From Acephala macrosclerotiorum (lineage: Eukaryota; Ascomycota; Leotiomycetes; Helotiales; Mollisiaceae): 64,000 nt of DNA. Location: contig MU119342.1 of assembly GCA_014904845.1 (NCBI GenBank), positions 1 to 64,000 of the forward strand, in the 5' to 3' direction. Shown one piece after another: positions 53,276 to 62,425 of the stretch. Below the pieces are notes generated by a model. It did no database searches. It saw only the letters and a list, made by a program, of their open reading frames with translations, and was not told the DNA's origin. How positions within the stretch are numbered: position 1 is the first letter of the stretch; each line of letters starts with the position of its first letter. A program made the position numbers and the translations under genes.

Positions 53276-54028
53276 CTGAACTAGTCGTCCGCGAAAATGT
53301 CAAACTCGTAGCAGGTATATAAGTAACGAAGGAGATGAAGCGCCAAAAAGATAACGACCTCTTCTCGGGACGGGAGGATCAGTACTAAATATGCATCCTT
53401 CATAATAAATGTAACGGCTTCAGAAACTACTCCTTTCTGCTATCACGTGATAGGGGATACACGGCGCATCTTTTGACGTCCTCTGCAGCAGTTTACACCA
53501 AGTAGTACTTGGTTTAGCGAGCGCAGGTAGGGGCTAGCTGACAGATGCGCCGTTTCGTCAATGGAGCTGCCGTTTTTGGTGTGCTGGGAGAGCTCAAGTA
53601 ACGTTCAGAAGAAAGATCAGCTGTGGGGGGCGCTGGATTTTGAGGAAGAGCTTTGGCGATGAAGCTGGCAAAGATCGTCAGAGTCTAGACTATTTGGGGA
53701 AGAAGGAGGGGCGCCATTTCTGGAGGAGCAGCCATTTCTAGAGGATGTTGGTCTCAGGGATCATTAGAGTCTAGACCACTTAGGGAAGAGGGGGGGGCGC
53801 CATTTCTGGAGGAGGAGCCATTTTTGGAGGATGTTGGCCTCAGGGATCGTCAGAGTCTAGACCGCTTGGGGAAGAGGGGGGGGCGCCATTTCTGGTGACT
53901 ACGAGTCTTCCACGCAGGTATCCCAGTCTCCTCCAGTACTATCCCCCCCCTTGAATAAACCAAGGTGGAGACTTCTTGAGTCTGTGCAGTAACAAGGGGG
54001 GTGCGCGAGTAAGAATCTCGAAGATTCT
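53276..54028. other. Spacer with an 86-bp tandem array
   Basis: AT- and GC-mixed spacer without open frames of note. The tandem array (53683-53895) and the start of a long palindrome (53933) are listed separately. Confidence 0.6.
53683..53895. repeat. 86-bp tandem repeat, about 2.5 units
   Basis: Units start GTCTAGAC at 53683, 53769 and 53855 and share GGAAGAGGGGGGGGCGCCAT, TTTCTGGAGGAG, GGATGTTGGYCTCAGGGATC. Unit identity is about 90 percent, higher than in the other arrays of the window, so this one is younger. Confidence 0.85.
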
Positions 54029-54135
54029 TTGGTGGAGATCATGCTTATTCTCTTATTGGTAGACACCCCCTTGCTGCTAATCAGCCCTACAATTCTCCAC
54101 CTTGGTTTATTCAAGGGGGGGGATAGTAGTAGTGT
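53933..54135. repeat. About 200-bp imperfect palindrome
   Basis: The outer arms (53936-53974 and 54094-54131) match over about 37 bases in inverted orientation, including a perfect stretch with TTGAATAAACCAAGGTGGAG on one side and CTCCACCTTGGTTTATTCAA on the other. Shorter inner inverted matches (AACAAGGGGGGTG against CACCCCCTTG) continue toward the centre, so the whole segment can fold into one long hairpin. It may be a foldback element. It overlaps the start of the WSC-type pseudogene frame. Confidence 0.75.
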
Positions 54136-54640
54136 CAAGGGTGTTGATACCTCAACAGCTGCCAAGGGGACTTCAACTGCTCTCAGTGTTGACACTATAC
54201 CAGCTTCGGCTGCTCCAATCACTCTCATCACGCAAGTCGCTTCTATCTCCACCGGATCGCGAACTTCATTGTCACCTCCAACGTCTCCGAGGACGACCGT
54301 TATCATAACCACTGTCACTGCTACTGGTGACGCCTCAACTGCAACTGGCGGGGGCTCTGTTGCTACAGAATGAAGTACTCGCGTCCTTAATAGTATCACG
54401 CTTGCCAACGTTGGCCCACATGCTGTTACTAACACCAAGTATACTACATACTGCGATAAGGCTGGACATTCCATGGATAGTACTGAGTATAGTGGCCAAT
54501 GCTTGTGGTAATTAACTTAATAGAAGTTCTGCTCTCAACGAGACCCCCTGCAATATGCCATGTGAGGGTAATGGGACCCAGGCATGCAGTGGAGCCATAG
54601 CGATCACCATCTACACCTCCTCGAGCTCCAAGCGCTCGAA
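54029..54640 (+). pseudogene. Decayed Ser/Thr-rich WSC-domain secreted protein
   Basis: The frame 54135-54373 is a Ser/Thr-rich mucin-like stretch (ITLITQVASISTGSRTSL, TTVIITTVTATG). It ends at a TGA (54371-54373), but the same frame then continues coding-like to a TAA at 54508 (YTTYCDKAGHSMDSTEYSGQ). After a frame change and further stops, a WSC-like end follows: SSALNETPCNMPCEGNGTQA then CSGAIAITIYTSSSS. WSC domains are Cys-rich carbohydrate-binding modules of wall and secreted proteins. The stops and frameshift mean no intact product, and the palindrome sits where the N-terminus should be. Confidence 0.6.
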
Positions 54641-55009
54641 CCGACGTGTGATATGTCGTTAGTACTTAGGTTGTTTGAGTCAATCACACTTGTATTTCTG
54701 TGGGAAAGCTTACACAGCTGAATGACAAACCGGTAGACGGGGAAGCGCATGGACAGGATTCTCTTCGCTAAGAATAGCTACCAGTAGCAAATTTGCCTCA
54801 AGGACGCATGACTTATTCGTAATATATATACCCTCCTCTCTCCTCTCCCACCTTGATGCGCTGTACTTTCCCACTCGTCTCCCTCTCCCCAGTCTCAAGC
54901 AGAGGCAAAAATCGCCATACGGATCACCAAAAGAGCGACAAATCTCATCGCAACAAACCTACGAACGAGTACAACATCTATCGGACCTCACTCTCCATTC
55001 GAATTGATC
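54641..55009. other. Promoter region of the gene at 55010
   Basis: Contains a pyrimidine-rich tract with TATATATACC upstream (54825-54895), a plausible core promoter. No gene is seen. Confidence 0.5.
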
Positions 55010-55777
55010 ATGGCGAACGAAGAGCACAAGGAACGAAGCCAGCTGATCTTATTGGAATCCAACTGCAAGACACACTTGGATTTTTTGGTTCCATCATCGC
55101 TCGTTAAGCCTGTAGTCAGGGATCCGCACATCATCATTACCGTCGACTCCGTATCCCTCCGGGCTTTTCCCCACCCGACGGACAAGCTGCATACGATTAT
55201 GGTAGAGCTAGAAACTTTGAAAGAACTGTCTCCGAACTGGCTCATTTTTCCGTCATCTTGTTTGCATTTGGACATCGATTTTGAATGTGTTCCTGACGAT
55301 ATTTTGCCGACCATACTATCCATTTTGAGAGGTTTTGGACATGTGGGCTCTTTCGGGTACTGTCTTAAGAACACCGACCCCCATGAGATCAAGAAAGATC
55401 TTCGCAACCCAATGAGGGTTGGGAGAGTCCTTGAAGTTCTGCACCGACTCGAGCACGAATTGTCGCAAGGAGCATCAACGATCGGCGGGTTCTGCCGTGG
55501 GGACATTGTTTCACACGCCCTAGATTGCATTTGTCATATTTTCAAATGGTACGATGAACCGAATTATGGCTACGGCTTTAGAGATGCATTCGAAAAGGAG
55601 CTTGATGAGAAACATCGTCTGGAGCTCCAGAGACTTGAAAAGTCTTTCGGCGACCGGAAGAAGGAAAGCGCTCGCAAGGAAGGGCCACGTGAGGGACGCC
55701 GAAAAAGTGCGAGACTCGCTAGTCAAGGCGTCAAGCCGCAAGGGATTTCGAAGGGTCGAAAGTCATCGAAGAAGTAA
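55010..55777 (+). CDS. Hypothetical protein with basic C-terminus, 255 aa
   Basis: An intronless frame from the ATG at 55010. Residues 1-195 look like one folded alpha/beta domain (CKTHLDFLVPSSLVKP, DPHIIITVDSVSLRAFP, FLMCHLDIDFE-like strand at 85-95, DILPTILSILRGFGHVG, DIVSHALDCICHIFKWYDE). Residues 200-255 are a charged helix followed by a basic, Ser/Lys-rich tail (RRKSARLASQGVKPQG, GRKSSKK) that suggests nuclear localisation. I do not recognise the domain. The tail resembles that of the small basic protein at 48818-49153. Confidence 0.65.
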   Translation: MANEEHKERSQLILLESNCKTHLDFLVPSSLVKPVVRDPHIIITVDSVSLRAFPHPTDKLHTIMVELETLKELSPNWLIFPSSCLHLDIDFECVPDDILPTILSILRGFGHVGSFGYCLKNTDPHEIKKDLRNPMRVGRVLEVLHRLEHELSQGASTIGGFCRGDIVSHALDCICHIFKWYDEPNYGYGFRDAFEKELDEKHRLELQRLEKSFGDRKKESARKEGPREGRRKSARLASQGVKPQGISKGRKSSKK

Positions 55778-56311
55778 CCTAGATGCTAAGCACATTGCAC
55801 CTGTTTTAAGTATGTAAATTGAATTCAAGATATCTCTACCAACAGCATCCTTCTCTAAAATCGAATCCATTAAGCAGCGAATCTTTTAGTTTGTTCACAT
55901 TTTGGTTGAGAGTAGAGGGGTAGAACAACTGAGTTGCGCAAATTGGGAACAGAAAGAAGGAGGAAGAGTTCGCAAGGTGGGCTGGGTCGTGGTATGTATG
56001 GCGAGTAGCACGCGTTGGTGCAGTCTCACACCACTAGTGGGACAATGCACATGCCTGTCTTCGAGTCTCATTCGTGACGATTGAGAAAGCTAGCAGCACG
56101 CTGCTGAGCCACTTGGGAGTGACTCATCGGGCCACGGTGACTTTGTTGGTGATTTAATGCGTGTCAGGCGCTTTGATTTTAACGATGGGATTTGGGACGT
56201 TGGAAGGTAGCATTAACTCGTCATAGTAGTGATTAATGAAAGCTTCCCTCAACCTGAATACTCGAACTTAAGACCAGCATCTTCCCCCATCACGTAATGC
56301 TTCCATCCACA
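55778..56311. other. Spacer, nothing recognised
   Basis: The only frame (55902-56084, plus) has no support. Confidence 0.55.
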
Positions 56312-57286
56312 TTATGGTGGATATTCACCAAGTCTCCGTTGCCTCCGTACTCCCACAGGCATGTGATCCATAAACAACATCAAGAAGTCTTGCTGGAAAC
56401 TGTGGAGCTCTTCCGAGCCAGGCACGAACCCAGGATTCATCTCCTCCAACCAATCAAATCCCACGGCGTCGTGCTCAAAGAGAAGATCTTCATCGACACC
56501 ATCTTCGCGAGCCCATGTAGTTCGAAAGTACTGGGGTAGTTTATACCATGCTTGTGTAAATGAGCAAAGTGCTTTGAAACGCGAAACCGGGGACAGATCT
56601 AGCCGGTCGATAAACACATGAGAATCTGCCCAAGGACCTAATCCCACGGCAACAATGTTCCGAACATCCTTGAGGTCGGCCGACTTGCCACTTCCACCAG
56701 CAATGTGATCTGAGCCAAGGCTCTGACATCGATACTTGCCTACGCTATCCCAAAACAGGAGGCTTGAACTCAACGAGCTATCCAGCCGAGAGAAGAGCTT
56801 ACGAGGATCGTCCAATCTCAGACCTCCCTCTCCTTTATATCGGAAGACCTCGCTGGCGACGTAAAGTGTGATTTTTGACCCGAGGAGGCTCCATGAACTC
56901 TTGTTGTGCTGCACGCACGACCTTAACGACGCGAAAAATAGCACCCGAGACTTCCACAGCTGGTCCCGACAGCTGCACACTCTCTTGTGATCTCGCGGGT
57001 ATGCTTCCGTCAAGATCAAGGCTATGGTTAAGGGTGTCGGCTGGGTATCCTTGCCTGAATATAACGTCTGTAGGCCTGAACCGATCAACGTGGGCCTGAG
57101 TCCATACTGAGCCACCAAATCTGTCCAGCTCTCGTCTCGAAAGAGTGTGCTCCAGATCTGCGCGTGCTTCGCTCTATGCTCGTCGATACTAAATTTGAAG
57201 CTATCCTGGGCAGCTAGCAGCGATATTGGTGGCAGGTAGGCAGCGACCTCATTCCACAATTCAGGAGGGAAGGACTTCCAAGACAT
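56312..57286 (-). CDS. F-box-like protein, 324 aa
   Basis: The frame opens earlier with non-ATG codons, and the first ATG (MSWKSFPPELWNEVAAYLPP) is at 57286. Residues 1-45 form an F-box-like helix set, followed by HAQIWSTLFRDESWTDLVAQ and GLRPTLIGSGLQTLYSG, the same series as in the protein at 40670-41389. The later parts (ITLYVASEVFRYKGEGGLRL, FRTTWAREDGVDEDLLFEH, GFVPGSEELHSFQQDFLMLF) have no recognised motif. F-box-like proteins often select substrates for ubiquitination, but partner binding cannot be shown here. A copy of the dispersed repeat (57514-57600) lies upstream. Confidence 0.7.
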   Translation of the reverse strand: MSWKSFPPELWNEVAAYLPPISLLAAQDSFKFSIDEHRAKHAQIWSTLFRDESWTDLVAQYGLRPTLIGSGLQTLYSGKDTQPTPLTIALILTEAYPRDHKRVCSCRDQLWKSRVLFFASLRSCVQHNKSSWSLLGSKITLYVASEVFRYKGEGGLRLDDPRKLFSRLDSSLSSSLLFWDSVGKYRCQSLGSDHIAGGSGKSADLKDVRNIVAVGLGPWADSHVFIDRLDLSPVSRFKALCSFTQAWYKLPQYFRTTWAREDGVDEDLLFEHDAVGFDWLEEMNPGFVPGSEELHSFQQDFLMLFMDHMPVGVRRQRRLGEYPP

Positions 57287-58103
57287 CTTCGCTCGTTGGA
57301 CAGTGGTCACTGGTCACTATCATCTATATCATGGGAGCGGCGGTATAGTGTCGGTAGTCACTATTCACTCTGGTTCTCACCTGCTGAAATCGGCTCATGT
57401 TGCCCTCATCGGCATAGCTTCCTTAAATTTTTCACCGTCAATAATAGCTAGAATCCAGTTTCTGCTCCGTTCGCGCCCAAATGGCTGAAATAATCTGTGC
57501 TTACAATATTTATACAGCAGCTTGCAAAATCGGCTTCGCGTTGTCTCGCTTAAAAATAATATGAGCACGGACCACCGCCATTTTTAGCTAACGTCGGAAC
57601 GGGCCGCCTCCGAATGCCGCATGACATCTGCGAAGGAGAAAGAGATATGCTTGGCAGAGCGAGCAAGTACGGTAGGTCAAACGGCCAATTAATTCAATCC
57701 TACATGTCGCGTGACATGTTTATTACGTGGGCGATATTACAGTGCAGTACTACGTACTTCGTACATGGTGCAAATAATGTTAGTTTCTCCTCTGTGCACT
57801 TTGCCACAGCCTTACTTATTTGGGAAATAAAGCATTGCGAATTCGAGAGATAATTCGCTGAGAACCTAGTCTCATGGAAATGTCTAGAATCCGCATAGAC
57901 AGCGAATGTACATTATTTTCAACAAGTACGAAGTAGCACTGCACATGATCAACATTTTCTAGAAGATTCTAGAAGTGAGGAGTAATCATCAAACTACTAT
58001 AAATTCTTAGCCTCCCCTAGGACCCTCTATAAAGTAGACGAAAAAGAAACAAGAGATATTATATCAAGAGCTTTATATATATTCCACTGACAATTATTAC
58101 TTT
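57287..58103. other. Spacer with dispersed repeat copy C
   Basis: AT-rich. Contains copy C of the dispersed repeat and, at 57750-57764, a TACGTACTTCGTACA dyad. No gene is seen before the stop of the NLR at 58104. Confidence 0.6.
57514..57600 (+). repeat. Dispersed repeat, copy C
   Basis: GCTTGCAAAATCGGCTTCGC, then CTCGCTTAAAAATAATATGAG, CACGGACCACCGCC and ATTTTTAGCTAACGTCGG, matching copies A and B over about 85 bases. It is in the same orientation as copy A. Confidence 0.75.
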
Positions 58104-61102
58104 TTATGTTACTTGCTTTAGCCCTTGTTGAATCTGAAGAAATGATAATTTCCCTGTCGAAAGTCCTAAAATAATACTCCTGTCATAAACAGCTTCACAA
58201 GTAGGTCGATAACCAGTAGGTAGCCAGAGCAGTTTAGTGGTACCATCTGTTAGCCAGTATTCGGACACGTGTAAGGTGGGAAAGTGCTGGCCGTCGGAGG
58301 AGAAGGCCACTGAGCTGACCCTATCAGTATGGCCCTCGAGCACTGGCAGCAGCTGCTGTCCCGTAGCCGCGTCCCAGCGCCGGACTGTCGTATCNNNNNN
58401 NNNNNNNNNNNNNNNNNNNNNNNNNNNNNNNNNNNNNNNNNNNNNNNNNNNNNNNNNNNNNNNNNNNNNNNNNNNNNNNNNNNNNNNNNNNNNNNNNNNN
58501 NNNNNNNNNNNNNNNNNNNNNNNNNNNNNNNNNNNNNNNNNNNNNNNNNNNNNNNNNNNNNNNNNNNNNNNNNNNNNNNNNNNNNNNNNNNNNNNNNNNN
58601 NNNNNNNNNNNNNNNNNNNNNNNNNNNNNNNNNNNNNNNNNNNNNNNNNNNNNNNNNNNNNNNNNNNNNNNNNNNNNNNNNNNNNNNNNNNNNNNNNNNN
58701 NNNNNNNNNNNNNNNNNNNNNNNNNNNNNNNNNNNNNNNNNNNNNNNNNNNNNNNNNNNNNNNNNNNNNNNNNNNNNNNGCCGTCGGGGGAGAAGGCCAC
58801 TGAGCTGACCCCACTAGTATGGCCCTCGAGTATTTGAAGCATTGCATTCCAATGTGTTTCTACTCTAGGCTTTCTTTGGATCCAAGACGGAATACATCCT
58901 TCGAACGTTTCTCGAACAATGCTCTTCTCTGGGGCGAAAACAAGAGCCGAACAATATGCTTGAAGAGGCGCCTGTTCAATAATTGATCGGTTGAATACGG
59001 TAAACCGCGTTGCATCTTGTATGAATGCACGCAAATCAGGACTCCGATCAAACTTGCTCACATTAGGAAAATCCAACAACGATGAGACTATACAAAAAAC
59101 GTACCTGAAGATCCTCGAGCTTCCGAATCATAACTACGCCTTCTGACACGCCTTTCAATAGGCTTAGCGCCTCAAGCCAATACAAGAAGTACTGACGAAG
59201 AAAACTGTGAACCGCGCCACTGCCCTTGAGGTCCTTGATTGTGTCTTTCCTAGTTTGACATTCGAGTAGATGATCAACCCAGTAAAGACAAGAGTACCGT
59301 ACCGCGGCGAGGGGATCGGGATTGGGCTGCTTGACTTGGTCGATAGTGATTCCCGGAGCTCTCAGGCTATAGACATCTCGCTGCAGTGTCATGGACATGA
59401 CACGAAGTGACCGCGAGAAGATAGCATGATTTACCTCATGTTTCCCAGAACAAAAGAGTTCCTGGGAGATATTCTCCTGAAGCAAGAAGTCTTTGGCCGA
59501 TTGATGTACGAAATATACTGTGCTTTCTCGAATCGTCAAGAAGGATCCGCACTGGCCGACCGTCTGCACCAAATCCTCAATATCATCAGAAAGATTCTCG
59601 GGACAATCAAGTTTGTGAAGCGTATCGTCAAGAGAGACCAGTTCTCTAAGCGTAACTGGGCGTTTCACGACGGCCACGATAGAAAGTATTCGCTTGCAGA
59701 TATCGGCGTTATTTGATTCACTGACTTGGGCCATCATTCGTTCATAAAGCGGACCAAGTCCAGGCGGAATGGCCCTCACTCTCGTGAGAGTATTCCGTCG
59801 ATCGATCGTCTCCAGCTCCTTTAGGACCAAAGCTACCCAGAGAAATGTGGCGTCGGCATTCAAGGAGAGATACTCTCGCACCGAGTATTCCAATTTGGCG
59901 TTATATTTCTTACGCTTGGCTAGCTCACCTACCTTATGCGCGATGTACATGCTCACGGCGGTGGAAATGGAGTCTTGGTTTAGCTCGAGTCGCAACTGGA
60001 ATTTCTGGTCGGACATGCGTAGTTGCTCTTCGATGCTCGGCCAATTGCGACTAGAGATGATCCACTTTACACGGGGACAAACAGGTGAGGTCTTATCGAT
60101 AAATTGCAGAAGTTGTTGCAGACCGGTCACGCATTCGTCCAGGGCATCAATGATCATGTAAGTGTTCCCTACGCTAGGATCTTGTAAAATGTTGATGAAT
60201 ATCTCAGATAATGCAAACCAGGCATTCGTGTCCACAAAAAGTTCTTTCCCTGTACCATCATATTTCTTCCGAACGTGTTTGAGGAGAGCCGGTTGCTGGT
60301 CGGCAAGGAGGTAGATCAGGCCGCGAAGCACAGCCGTCGCACTGTTAATACGGCCATCGGTGGCTTGGCAGAAGAAGTAGGACAAGAGGCAGCTACTTGA
60401 AGCGGAAGCGGTGCTGGCGGTCTCTTTCAACTTATCTATTATACCGCAGAGTAACATCGTCTTGCCCTTGCCGGGGTCACCCCGGATCCAGAGAAGTTGG
60501 CTCTGTTTGTCGTCGTGCCATCGTCGGAATTTGGAATTCTCGAGGATCCAGCGGTATGAGTCGCTCAGGAGGCCGCCCTTCGTCTCCTCGATGCGCCTCT
60601 TGTCATCACGAGGATCGGTTATTCGCAAGTCCTCCAGACAGGTCTGGTTCTGGGAGTAATCTTTGACTTGGGCTTCGGTCGCGGTCCCCATCAGCTTCTC
60701 AGATACAAGCAGCTGGGTGTCCTTATGTATCCCCTCCATTAAACAGTCCACTTTATCCCCTTTCCCTAATGTATGTAGAGCTTTCTTGTATCGGTCGAAC
60801 CGCTTGTCGCCATCCTTTCGAATCACCTTCTGGAACATCTTCTCGAGTTTTTCAGCCTTCGCCTTGCATGACTCTAAAGTCTGTTTTATCGCTTCGAGTT
60901 TCATCTCGTCAAGCTCCGATGCCCGAGCTTCCGCATCGCGAAGGATTTCGATAACGATCGGCAGTCGTGCGGATACCTGGCGAAATGCCTCCGGCTGGCC
61001 TTTCGCATCTCCAGCGGCATCATATACCTTTTTAGTTGCCTCGACAATTGATATCAAGCTCCCAATAAGGCCAATGACAAGGACAGCCTCGGCACCGGAC
61101 AT
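58104..61102 (-). CDS. NACHT-WD40 NLR-like protein (WD repeats interrupted by an assembly gap)
   Basis: The in-frame ATG at 61102 is chosen (MSGAEAVLVIGLIGS). Exon 1 is 59105-61102 and exon 2 is 58104-59052, joined by a 52-nt intron. Residues 1-130 match the fungal NACHT N-terminal domain (LIGSLISIVEATKKVYDA, amphipathic helices). The NACHT core has Walker A GDPGKGKT (208-215) and Walker B YMIIDALDEC. After the winged-helix-like region and FTVFNRSIIEQAPLQAY come WD40 repeats: LEGHTSGVSSVAFSPDG before the gap, and VRRWDAATGQQLLPVLEGHT with VSSVAFSSDG after it. The domain order is that of the HET/NWD family, used in non-self recognition and incompatibility. WD units flanking the gap are nearly identical at DNA level (GCCGTCGGNGGAGAAGGCCA), consistent with concerted evolution. 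Confidence 0.9.
58395..58779. other. Assembly gap (385 N) inside the WD40 repeats
   Basis: A run of N. The flanks carry the same sequence (about 41 of 43 bases from GCCGTCGG to GGCCCTCGAG), so the gap probably spans one or more near-identical 126-bp WD units that could not be assembled. The real number of repeats, and whether the frame is kept across it, are unknown. Confidence 0.95.
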
Positions 61103-61425
61103 GGTAGGCAATTGGTGACGATCTAAAGGCCGGTTTGAGGCGCTAGACTAGTTTGTCTGTCATTAGTACAATAAAAACGAGGGAACGCGGTGCGGGTCTT
61201 GAACTTACTCGAGTGAAAGTTGCGGAGTAAGCTGTGGAGACTGTGGATTGTTCCTGAGCTTTGGCGGGGGAAGTGAGGTCGATGATCAGGCTCGAGGCGG
61301 GGTTCCCTGTGACATGGCGACGCACAGGGCCACATGAGCAGAGCCGCAACACTTCCCTTCACAGCCGTCGGAACACTTCCCCTCCTCCCATCAACCAGCC
61401 TGAAAGTTGCTCCAGAACGACCACC

Positions 61426-62401
61426 ATGGCGCCGAATCTTGCACTATCCCAGCATGCGCAGATAAGAGATATGATCAGTGGTAAGTTCGCTAACGCTACA
61501 ATCGCTAGAACTGTACGCTGCAGCACTCGCTCTGTGCAGAAGATACGATCGAACCTACAATGCTTTGGAACCACTAAAGCACCTCCGAACGGGGTCGGAC
61601 GCCGCAGGACAATCACACCCCCTATTCTAAGTGCATTACTTGAGCATCTCATCGAGAATCCCGAACTGTACCAAGATGAGATGGCCAACTTTCTCTACGA
61701 TGAGTTCGAGGTTCAAGTGACAATTCCCACCATCAGCAGGGCCTTAGCATCGGCGGGCTGGTCTAGAAAAGCTGCGCGTCGCATTGCAAAGGAGCGGAAC
61801 GCCGACCTACGAGACTTCTACCTTCATAATTTATCGGAGTTCCGTTCGTACCACTTGGTGTACATCGACGAGTCTGGGTGCGACAACCGGATTGGGTTCA
61901 GACGGACTGGATGGTCTCCCTTGGGGGTAACGCCTATACAGATTGCTCGCCTGCGCCGGTGACCAAAGGCATCAGATCCTGCCTGCCTATACACAAGATG
62001 GCATTCTCTTCGCGCGAGTGTTCAGCGGATCAACCGATACCACTGTCTTTGAAGATTTCGTCGAGCAGCTGCTTCATCATTGCGGCAGGTGGCCGGAGCC
62101 AAAGTCTGTCCTGATCATGGATAATGCTTCATTCCACCCTTCAACCAGGATCGAGCAGCTATGCAAGGAGGCTGGAGTAAAGTTACTCTACTTACCGCCT
62201 TACTCGCCAGAGTTGAATCCTATTGAAGAGTTCTTCGCAGAATTGAAGATGTTCATCAAACGAAACTGGCAGCGTTACACAGACGATCCCGGACAAGACT
62301 TCAAAGCATTCTTGGAATGGTGTGTGGACACGGTTGGGTCAAGAAAGTCAAGCGCCGAGGGCCATTTTCGACATGCTGGGATAGCTATTGAGGAACCGTG
62401 A
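61426..62401 (+). mobile_element. Tc1/mariner (IS630-superfamily) transposase, frameshifted
   Basis: The frame from the ATG at 61426 (MAPNLALSQHAQIRDMISG) encodes paired HTH regions and the first catalytic Asp (YHLVYIDESGCDNR). It ends at a TGA at 61960. A second frame continues from about 61955 with ILPAYTQDGILFARVFSGST, the second Asp (VLIMDNASFHPS) and YLPPYSPELNPIEEFF, the last containing the acidic catalytic residue. The two frames differ by one base near 61955-61962, so the element is inactive unless the shift is an assembly error. Terminal inverted repeats were not recognised. It lies 300 bases upstream of the NLR start. Confidence 0.85.
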
Positions 62402-62425
62402 AGGCAAAACTATGGAAATGTAATC

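Noticed and set aside
57750..57764. Short perfect palindrome TACGTACTTCGTACA
   Set aside because: An isolated 15-base dyad in AT-rich sequence is expected by chance and is not attached to any gene feature.
59426..61118. Plus-strand ORFs of 96-151 codons antisense to the NLR
   Set aside because: They lie wholly opposite the NACHT exon, and the sense frame explains the conservation.
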